Shown in pieces: positions 7,778-18,600 of a DNA stretch of 27,722 nt. Positions within the stretch are counted from its first letter, which is position 1. Each line of letters opens with the position of its first letter. The stretch covers positions 1 through 27,722 of the forward strand of contig CAKTDV010000028.1 of assembly GCA_934546745.1 (NCBI GenBank). The letters run 5' to 3'. A program made the translations under genes and the position numbers. Below the pieces are notes generated by a model. That model did no database searches. It worked only from the letters and a program-made list of their open reading frames with translations, and had not been told where the DNA came from. The DNA is from an uncultured Desulfovibrio sp. (lineage in GTDB: Bacteria; Desulfobacterota; Desulfovibrionia; Desulfovibrionales; Desulfovibrionaceae).

Positions 7778-10700
7778 CGCCCGAGGCGACAGCGGCAGGC
7801 AACGGCAACGACGAGGCGGACGCCTCCAACAACGTGGCCGTCACCGACGTGGGCGTCCGCTTCCGGTGGGACGCGCTTGCAGGGGAATTCACGCTGACGC
7901 CGGAAACGGCCTTCGAGGGCGATCAGTCCGGCCAGCACACGGGCGATCTGACGGCGCGGGGCGGCGCGACGCTGACCATAGCCCCCCAGGACGCCTCGGA
8001 AGTGCTGACGCGCCTGACGCTGGACTACGACGCCTCCCACGGCGATCTGGTGCTGACCGTCGGGGGAACGTCCCTGACGCTCGCTTCCGGCGCGGAACTT
8101 TCCTTTGCCTTTGATCCGGCGGAACCCACCCGCATTGTCAGCCTGACCACCGGCGGCGAAACCCATACCGTGCCGGGGCTGACGCTGAGGGAACTGACCT
8201 CCGGCGGCCTGCGCTACGTGCCCCATGAAGGCGACAACGACGATGCGGACGTGCCTGTGCGTATTGAGGCCGATACGCGGGAAACGACCACCGGCGTCAC
8301 CGGCAGCCTGAGCCTGAGCGCCGTTGTGGTGGTGGATGCGGTGGCCGATCGGCCTGTGGAGACCGCTTCGGCGCTCATCGTCACCAACGGCAAAAACGGT
8401 ACCGTCATCGTCAACGAAGCCAAAAACATGGACAGCGTTGACGTGACCCTTCAGGCGTCCTTTTCCGATTATGCCGATGGCAGCGAGCGCCACTATTTCT
8501 TTGTGGCCAACCAGTATCTTGCCTCGCTGGAGGGCCTGCCCACGGGCATCCGCCAGCTGGACGCCACGGAGGCGGCGGACATCGCCGCCAATGCCGGGCT
8601 GGAGGACGGCTATTTTGTGCTGGAGGTGAGCGACGCCTACCTCGCGGCCAGCGCGGGCGCGGTGGACATCACCCTGACGGCCCATCTGGACGGCGCGAAA
8701 CTGCCGGATGAGGAACGCCCCCTGCATCTGGACATCAAGGCCGGAGCCATCGAGCATCAGGGCGTCAACACGCCCACCGGCGATGATCTGGGCGGCGGGC
8801 ACGGACAGGACGCCAGCGCCGCCAACAATGTTTCCCTGGTGGATATGGGCCTTGATATCCGCTATGCCCGTCTGGACAATGCGTTCGCCGTCACCGTGAC
8901 CGGCGCGCATGAGGGCGATGCCCCGAACCAGCATGTGGGCAACCTGTTGCCCGCTGGCGGCGCGACCGTCGATTTCGCGCCCACGGACACCAGCGAGGTT
9001 TTTGACACGCTGTCCGTCGCCTATGCGGACGGCGACGGCTCGCTCTATCTCGATCTGTCCACGCGGGAACAGGGCAACGTCCGCGTGGAACTGCCCGACG
9101 GCGCGCAACTGGCCTTCACCTACCGCAACGAGGGCGCGGGCGCGACGATCTGCGCGGCGGTCAGCATCACCACGCCAGAGGGCGACGTCACCCATACGCT
9201 GGTACCGCAACTGTCCCTGCGCGATCTTCTGGGTGGCGGACGGCTGCATTACATCCCCGACAGCGGCAGCCAGAACGACGCCGATGTGTCCATCACCTTT
9301 TCCGGCATGTCCCGCGAGACGGCCACCGGCGAGAAAGGCGCTTTCAGCCATGAGGTGACGGTGGTTGTGGACGCCGTGGCCGACAGGCCCGAGGCATTGG
9401 GCGAAGCGGGCAACGCGGCAACCGGACACACGGCCCTTGAGCCGGGCGTGCCCTTCCCCATCTCCCTTTCCGTGAATTTTGGGGCCGATACGGCGGACGG
9501 TTCCGAACGTCACTATCTTTTCATCAGCCGGGACTATCTGGACGCCCTGACCGTTCCCACGGAGCTGGCGGGCTCGCTCACGCTGCTGAACGCCGATCAG
9601 GCCAACGAGGTCTGCGCCCACATCGACGGCCCCGGCGGCCTTCCCGGCGCGACGGCGGACACGTATTTCGTGCTGGAGGCGGACAATGCCTGGCTGCGGG
9701 CCAGCAACGGCGCGGTCGACGTGTCCCTGCTGGGCACGCTGAAATCCGCCGCCGGTCTGGCGGCGCTGGGCGCGTCGGAAGGCGATGCGCTGACGCTGGC
9801 CATGAAGGCCGTCAGCGTGGAGCACGACGGCTTCCAGACCGTGACCGGTACCGATCTTGGCGGCGGGCACGGGCAGGACAGCGACGCGGCCAACAACGTC
9901 GCCGTGGTGGACGCCTCGGCGCGCTTTGGCTACGCCCTTGCGGACGGCGACATTCTGGCGAAGGCCGATCCGGCCTTTGAGGGCGATCAGCCCCGCCAGC
10001 ACACTGGTGATCGCTCGACGGAAGGCGGCGCGGCCATAACCCTGGCCCCCGAGGACGCCAGCGAGGTCTTCCGCTCCCTCACGTTCACCTATGACGGCAG
10101 TCACGGCAGCCTGACGCTGACCGCGCCGGACGGCACGTCCGTCCGTCTGGAGGACGGCGCGACGCTGAGCTTCACCTATGATGCCGTGGAACTCACGCGC
10201 TGCGTGGCCGTCGCCGTGCGGCAGCCGGGCGATACGGCCCCCTCGGCGACGCTCTCCTTTACGGATGCCGCCGGATTCGGCATGTATCTGCCAGAACTCA
10301 CCGCCTCTTCGCTGAAATACGTGCCCACGGCGGGCGACGACAGCGATGCGGACGTGACCGTCAGCTATGCGGGCGTGGTGCGGGAAACCGAATCGGGCGC
10401 GGAAACGCGCGTGAACGGTTCGCTGGATGTGGTGGTGGACGCCGTGGCCGATATGCCCAGGGAGGCCTCCGGCAGCGCCGCTTCCGCATCGGCGGCGCGC
10501 CCCGGCGTGATGCCCGGCGAACCCGTCGCCATCCATCTTGAGGCCACCTTCGACGATTACGCGGACGGATCCGAGGCGCACTACGTCTTTCTTGCCAGGG
10601 AGCATCTGCCCGCGCTCAACGGCGTTCCCCTTGGCGTGGACGAAGTGACCGATCCCGTGGATCTTGCGGCGATTTTCAGCGCCCTTGCCAGAACGGATGG

Positions 10701-12690
10701 CACGGGCATCCATGCCGGTTCCGGCGCGGCGGCGGACTACCATGTGCTTCGCGTGAGCGACGCCTATCTGGCGGCGCATAACGGCGCGTTCAGTATGGAT
10801 ATGACCGTCACGGCGGGCGCAAAGGGCGTCTACCCCGTGGACGCCGCCGCCGTGAGCGTCGAGTACGGCGGCTACCGGACGGACACCGCCAATGCCGACG
10901 GCAGCGGCGCCAATGCGGATGTGACGGCGGAAAACAACGTCGCCGTGGCCGGTATGGGCTTTGACATCGTGGTGCGCGAGTTTGAGCCGGGTTACGTCTC
11001 GGCGGCGCTGGCGTCCGAATGGGTCTATGAGAACGATCGCTCCAGGGGGAACGAGGCGTACCATGCGCCCGACGACAACGGCGATCGCGATCACGGCACG
11101 GGCATCCTGTTCAGCGGTCAGGGGGAAGGCAACGTCATTGCCGCCGTCACGTTCGAATACGCCATGCCCTCCAACGGCAGCGCGACGCCGCACCGTATCG
11201 AGAGCCTGCGGGAGGACGGCACGCCCAACCCCGGCGTGAGCATTGTCTACAACACGACCAGCAGGCCGGGCTTTGTCACCGTCACGGTGACGGCGGCGGA
11301 TCCCTACGCGGGCGTGGGCGATCTCTTCTTTGTTCCCGGCGATAACTACGACAATGAGGACGTGGACATCACCGTCACCCATGTGGACGTGGCCGATCCC
11401 TGGCTGCGGCAGACCACACTGGACGATCCCGACTGGGGGCATGGCGTCGAGCCCGGCGGCGCGGCGCTGCATGTCAGGGTGGACGCCGTGGCGCAGGCCC
11501 CGGAAGTGGGGAACTTCGCCGTGGATCACGACAGCGGCAACCCCGTGAAAGCGGGAGACGTGCTGCACATCACCGGGGAAATCTCCTTTGAGGATACGGC
11601 GGACGGCTCCGAGGAACATTTCATCCTGCTGGAAATACAGGACGGCTACTATCCCGACGCCGTGACCCTGGAATACGACGGGCGCACGGTCTCCATCCCC
11701 ATAACGCATTATTCCTCCGAGCCCGCGCGGGCGGCCAATTACACCCTGCAACAGCTTGTCACGGCGGACGACGGCCAGCCCCATCTGTTCATCAAGCTGC
11801 CCGTGGACGGGGCGCTGGCCGGGCTGGCGGGCGCGGTTCTGCCCGAGCGCATGGACGGCATCGCGCTGAAGGCCGCCTATCAGACCCGCGAATGGTCGGC
11901 GGAGGGCGCGTCCCTGCATTTCGCGGCCATTGCCGCCGAAGACGTGGAAAACGTGCGCGAGTACGACGCCAACTGGAACATCGTCAACGATGAACTGCCC
12001 TTTGACAGGCAGCTTGAGCAGCATGTTCCCGGCCTGAAGGTGACGGCCAACAACACCGCCGTGACCGTGGCGGCGCAGGGCGCGTATGTCTACTGGGACG
12101 AAACGGACAGCGACGCCCTGAACTTCCGGGGCTACGTCTTCGAGAACGACCGCCCCGCCGACAACCAGCGCGATCCCGCCTACTGGCTGCGCAGGGAAGC
12201 CCCCCTGCGGGATACCGTCTATTCCTATCCTTCCGCGCCGGAGCTGACGCCCGCCGACGCGGCGACGGGCCGCGACTACGGCACGGGCATGGAGCTTGAG
12301 ATTCCGGAGCATACCCGGCAGATCAGCATTACCGAACTCGCGGGCAACCAGGGCAACGGCGATTTCTATTTCCTGCCGGAAACGGTCTGGCAGGCGTACA
12401 GGAACCAGTCCCCCGCCCCGGCGGCGGACACGGCGCTTGCCAGCTACCGCGTCGAACCCGACGGCACGGCGGCCACCGCCCCGGCGGATGCGGCATACAC
12501 GCTGGTCTTCATTCCCTCCCACGAGCCGTACAACGACGCCCACGGCGAAACGAACGCCTCGCATAAGGATAACGACTTCCGCTTCAGCTACGAGCTGATG
12601 GCCGATCAGTACGGCCCGGACGGCACGCTGCGCGGCCAGAAGAAGTTCCTTGGCGATGATCTGGTCATCCGGGTGGACGCCGTGGCCAAT
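4151..12690 (+). repeat. Long tandem adhesin units, period about 1030-1080 bp
   Basis: VDAVAD-type codons recur at 4151, 5231, 6260, 7286, 8332, 9367, 10435 and 11479, spaced 1026-1080 bp (about 345 residues), then at 12673 after a longer unit. Internal landmarks recur in the same order: ADGSE(T/R)HYLF, a YLAA(H/S)-type strand, NNVAV, GDQPRQHTG and RYVP. The most similar copies are three units apart: 33 identical bases at 6401-6433 and 9511-9543, and 28 at 6482-6509 and 9592-9619. The offset is 3110 bp in both cases, one short of 1037 codons, which independently shows that one base is missing between them. Confidence 0.85.
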
Positions 12691-15600
12691 CAGGCGGAAA
12701 TCGTCAGTGCGGCCACGGCGGGCACGGAACCGTTCTCGCTCTGGAACGTTCCGGATTCCACGTCCTCCTTTGAGCTGACCGTGGACTTCCACGATCTGGA
12801 CGCCACGGAGGATCACTACATACTGGTGGAAATGCCGCCCAACTTCGCCTTCCGCTGTGGCGATTACCTCTACCAGCCCGGCGCGGCGGGGTCGGTCTCG
12901 CCGCAGGATCAGAGCGCCTTCTATACGCACGTCATGACCAGCGCCAGCGGGGAACAGACCTTCATCCGCTATTACAAGATTCCCGTGAACATGGCGGATA
13001 TCGACCCCGTGACGGGCCGCTGCACCGTGCAGGTGGAATTTCTGCGGCAGCCCGGTATGCCCGCCGTGGCGGACTACCCCTCGTCGCAGAACTTGACCTA
13101 CGGCGCGCTGACCGAGGACAAAACGGCCAGCCGCTGGGATTCCTGGGATCCCACGGCGGAGAATTTCGTCAACCGCAAGGGCGCGGACGGCGAATACACC
13201 TATGACAACAATACGTCCGTCATCCTCCGCAACGGCATCGGCAACGGCGCGGACGACGATCACTACAACCCCGGTTGGCTGCCCGGCGGCAGCATCTCCG
13301 GCGGCGGTTCCGGCGGATCCGGAGGCGGCTCCGGTTCCGATGGCTCCGGCGGTGGGGGAGGCGGAGGCGGTGGCTCCGGTTCCGGATCTGGTGGCGGTGG
13401 TGGCGGAGGCGGCCACAGCACCATCACGTGGGGCGGCGGCCCCGGCGGCGGCTGGAGCGGCGGCGTCTGGCCCGGTCATGGCGGCGGTGGTGGCGGCTGG
13501 GGTTCCGGCGGCCGTCTGGATGATTTCTGGAATCCCTCCGGCCCCGGAGGCGGCGGCAGCTGGTGGAAGGATAAAACCAGCGGCGGCGGTTCTGGCGGGG
13601 GCGGCTCCACCTCCATTGACGACTGGGTGCCCGGCGGCGGTGGCGGTTGGTCAGGATTGCCCGACGATCCGGACTCTCCCTACGGCCCAAGCGGCCCGTC
13701 CGAGGACGAGAACCGCTGGATCGCTTCGCGCGGGGAAGGCTTGGCGCTGGAATGGGCCTTTGAGAACAGCACGCCCCTGGGCTACACCGAGGCGGGTCAG
13801 TACAATGCCGTCATGCCCACGCGCATCTACCTGACCGGCGAACGCCCCGGTGCCGCGACGCTGAAGATCTTCATCCCCAACGGCGATGCGGAGCAGCTTA
13901 TTGATTATCAGGGGAATCCCTTGCCGTGGATTTTAAGGGATGTGCCTGAGTATACCCGCGCTACGCTGGCACTCAAGGGAAATCCGCCGGTACCCCCGCT
14001 TTCCTATACGGATGTCGGAACGGGTTGGGAATACACCATTCCCGTACAGAACGGGCATTTGCAGGCGGATCAGCAGCTCTTCATGATGCTGGCCCCGGAC
14101 AGCATGGGCGAGGATTTCCAGATCGGCGTGAGCTGGTACGATGCCAACGGTACGCAGCTCTCCACCGGCAAGGTGGATGTCCTGGTGGACGCCGTGGCCC
14201 AGTGGGCCAACTTCTCCTTTGAGAAAGGCCATGAGGACGGCGTGTACGGCGTCACGGGCGACGAACCCTCCACCCTTGTGCGGACGGAACTTGACGTGGC
14301 CTTCCTGGATCAGGACGGCTCGGAGAGCAACTTCCTGCTGGTGGAGAAAATCCCCGGCGTCCTGCCCCTGCACGCCAACGGCAACGGCGGTTATGACGCG
14401 CCGGAGGAAGTCTATCTGGAAGGCAGGACGTACTATCTGATCACGCCTTCCCAGACGGAACTGGAGACGAACAAGGTCGCGCTGGAGGTGAGCGTCAACG
14501 AGGATCTGCTCTCGCCCATGTATGTCGAGAAGGATATCGAGCATCAGGGGCAGACCTTCACCGGCGTGCGCCTGCGCGTGGGCACCCTGACGATGGAGGG
14601 GCAGACCGGCGTACCGGCAATGGGCGGCGAACCCGCCAACTGGGAATACACGCTGGACAACAATACCGCCCTCAACCTGCGTGAGGACGCCCTGACCATC
14701 GTGGTTTCCCGCGCCAACGGCGAGGGCGGCAACAGCGCCATCATGACGAAGGAGACCGCCACGCCGGACGACAACCTGCTCTGGCTTGATCCGGAGGATC
14801 CCGCCCGCGCCCTGAACCTGACGATGGACGGCAACGACGCGCTGGCCTCCCTGATCTTCACGGAGGCGTCGGGCAACGGCGAGTTTTTCTACCGCGACGG
14901 CGCGGGCGTGCTCCATCCCCTGCCCCTGCATGTGGACATGGCGCAGGCCTACCGGGAAGGGCGCATCGGCCACCGGCAGAACCGCTATGACGATACGGAC
15001 GCCCGCCTGACCTGGAGCGCCACTGTCAAGGACGGCCTGACCGACGATACGGACGTGGTGGCCGGAACCCTCACCGTGGCCGTGGACGCCGTGGCCAGCG
15101 CAGAGGAAATCCATCTGGGCTATCCCGCGCTGGACAGGGACGCCGGAACGCTCACCCAGACCCTGACCTTTGACGATCACGAGGGCAACGAACAGCACTT
15201 TGCCGTCATCGCCCCGGATCTCTACCGGGTGGTGGACAGACAGGCGCAGGTGCGGGACGGCAGCGGCCAGTGGCACGCCGTGGACGTGGAAACCATTTTT
15301 GACCCCAGCGGCAACCCCTACTATGCCGTGCGTCTCGATGGCCTGCTGGACAGCACCGGTGCCGCGACCGTGCGCTTTGGCCTGCATGAGCTGAACGTGC
15401 CGGGCATCGCGCGCTTCCCCGTCATTTCCGGCGGCGTTTCCGTGGAACCCAATACGGGTTACAGCGCGACGGATCGCGAAATGGATCTGAAGGACAACTG
15501 GGCCATCAACACCAAGGCCGAGTTCGTCAGTCAGGGCGTGGTGGATACGGACAGTCTGGCCTTTGTCATTGACGATCCCGTCACCGAGGACGATCCGGCG

Positions 15601-18600
15601 GGCGCGGCCATCGCCCTGAGCGGCGATCTGGCGGAGAACGACGCCCTTATGTCGGCAACGCTCACCCTTGCGCCACAGGCGGGGGCGGCCCCCTTCGCGG
15701 GCGCGGCCGGGGAGCAGATCGCCACCGTGATCTATGACGGCCAGTGCTTTGCCGTCACGCTGGACGCCGCCGGTGCGGCCTCGGCGGACGTGAGCTTTGG
15801 TGCGGGCTTTGATCCGGCGGCGGATTTCCGCCTCATCTGGGGCGTCGCCCATATGGAACAGGGCCAGCCCGTGGTGACGGCCTGGAACCACGCAGTGGAC
15901 GGCCCCCTTGACCTGCGCGCGGCATGCCTCGTGCGCAACCAGCTCTCCGGCCAGACGGCCTCCGTTACCGGCGCCGACGCCGATGGCGTCACGCTTGTGG
16001 CGCGGGCCGACGCGGCGGACGGCGTTTCCGGCGTCATGAGCGCCGTCAACGGCCAGCCCGCCCAGCCGGGCGCTTCCGTGGGCGCGGCGGCGGATACGGT
16101 GACGGTGACCCTCAGCGCGGCCTTTGCCGACGTGGACGGATCGGAAAGCCATGCCCTGCTGCTGGAAGTGCCCACGGGCTGGCAGGTGACAACGCCAGCG
16201 GACGGCACCTTTGAGACGCGGGAGGGCGTGCGCTACTACCGCGTGACCGTGGAAAGCACGCGGACTGATCCTTCTGTGGACGTGACCCTTGTCGCGCCGG
16301 ATACCCTCAACCAGTCCGTGACCCTCAGAACAGGGGCCGTGGCCGTGGAGGCCAACGGCGACGAGGCCTTCACGCAGGGGGCCGCCGTGGCCCTGCCCGT
16401 GAGCGACGTCAGCGCCAGCGGCGTGAGCGCCCCCCTTGCTCCCGTGCTGGAAGATGGGCTGCTTTCGCTGGAGGCGCTGGGCCGCGCCGCGCTTGTGGGC
16501 AACGACGGCAACGACGTTCTTCAGAGTGTCACCTTTACCGATCTGGCGGGCGGTTCGCTCGTCATGGCCGACGGTTCGCCCGCCGGAACCATGACCCTCA
16601 CGGCGGCGCAACTGGCCTCCGGCGGCTATTTCTACCGTCCCGCGGCCAACTACGCGGGCGAGACGGACGCGCAAGGCAGGCCCCTGCCCGTGACGCTGAC
16701 CTATGACGCCCTTCTGGGCGAGAGCGACACCGGCGCGACGGCCCTTCTCACCGGACAGACGCTGGCCGTGACCGTCACGCCCGTGGCCGACGCGCCGGAA
16801 CAGGTGGGCGGCAGTGCCGCCGCCGGACTCGGCGCGGTACAGACCGGCCACAAGGCGCTGGTCGCCGTCACGCTGGACGCCACCTTCCCCGATGCCGATG
16901 GTTCGGAAGAGCATTTCTTTGTTCTGGCCGCGCCAAAGGGCGTGGCCGTTGCCAGCGGCGATGGCTACGGCGTCAACCTGCTGACCGCCGCCGAGGCGGC
17001 GGCCCTGAACCTGCCCGATGCCTTCCCGGCGGATGCGCCGCTCTATAAGGTGACGCTGACCGCCGCTGATCGGGCCAGTGTGGCCCTCAGCGTGAATCTG
17101 GAGGTGACGACCACCCTCTACAACGGCGGCGACCTGCACGTGCTGGGCGCGTCTTCCGAACTGCGGCAGGACGGCAGCCGGGACTATGCCCGCTCCGACG
17201 CGCACAATTTGCCCCTGCCGCCCGCCATCGGGCACGACATCGGCAACAACGCGCCCGCGCCCGTGGAAAGCGCCGCGACGCTGGACAGCCTCCGGGCCGC
17301 CTCCGTCACCGGGACGCTTGACATGGACGTGGATCCCGACGGCGATGCCGTCGTGCCCGGCGGTCTGGCCTTTGGCGCGACAACGGGGGTGCGCACGACC
17401 GTGGACGGCCGGGATTGCTACTCAGTACAGGGCGATTACGGCACGCTCCACCTCTTTGACGGCGGCGAATGGCGCTACGATCGTGATCCGGCCCATCAGG
17501 GCGCGGCGGGACAGGAGGTCTTCACCTACACCCTGAAGGACGCCTACGGCGGCGAGGGGCAGGGAGCCATCACCGTCACCCTGACCAACGCCAATACCGC
17601 GCCCGTGGCCGAAGCCTTCACGGCGCGGCTGGACAGCGCGCGCCAGAGCGCCACAACGGACATGCTCGTCTTTCAGGATGCCGAGGGCGACGCCGTCAGC
17701 GTGGCGGGCGTCAACGGCAGTACCGCGCGGGTCAATCTGGGCACGGCGGACGCGCCGCGCTGGGGCTTCCGCGTGGCGGGCGATTACGGAACCCTTGATG
17801 TGTGGGAAGCCGATGGGCAATGGCGCTACAGCTATACGCTGGATGCGGCCCACCGGGGCGAAACCGAGGACGAACGCTTTACCCTCACCCTGCGCGACGC
17901 CTACGGCATGGAGGCGCAGGCCTCCCTTGCCATCGATCTCTTCAATGCCAATGTCAGCCCCGTGGCCGGAAATGCCGCCGCTGGGCTGGATACCCTGCGG
18001 GATCCCGGCAGGGAGACGGGCGGCAACCTTGCCGTCAGCGATGCGGACGGTGATACCGTCTCCCTCAAGGCCGCGTCCGGCTACGGGGGCGCGGCGGGCG
18101 TCTGGGCGACCGATGGGAACGGCCAGCCCGCCCTGGTGGCCACCGGCCAGCACGGCACGCTCTACCTGTATGATGACGGCGCGGGTTCCCTGCGGTACCG
18201 CTATGTGCTGACGGACACGGCGGCGGGCGGCGTCGACGCCACGGAAACCTTCACCTACACCGTGGACGACGGTTACCTTGGCACGGCCTCCGCCAGCATC
18301 GTCATCACGCTGGACAAGACCAACAACGCCCCTGAGATCACCGGCAACCTGACCCCCGCGCTGGATACCCTGCGCGATGCGGACGGCGTGACCGAAGGCG
18401 CGCTCACCTTCAGCGATCCGGATTACAGCGCCGCCGCTGGGCGTCATGATCGGGTCACGCTCTCCGGTGTGGCTTACGGCGCGGTCGCGGGCGTGGCGGA
18501 TGGACAGGGCGGCTTCACGGTCGACGGAACCTGGGGCGTCTTCCATATGGCCGCCTCCGGGGACTATACCTACACCCTGCGGCCCGAACACGCGGGCGTC

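Noticed and set aside
3806..17235. Very long minus-strand ORFs opposite the adhesin (about 1280, 1948 and 1100 residues; a 660-residue one at 17422-19404)
   Set aside because: They are rich in Arg, Gly, His and Ala, have no domain or consistent start, and arise because stop codons are rare opposite GC-rich repeat coding sequence.
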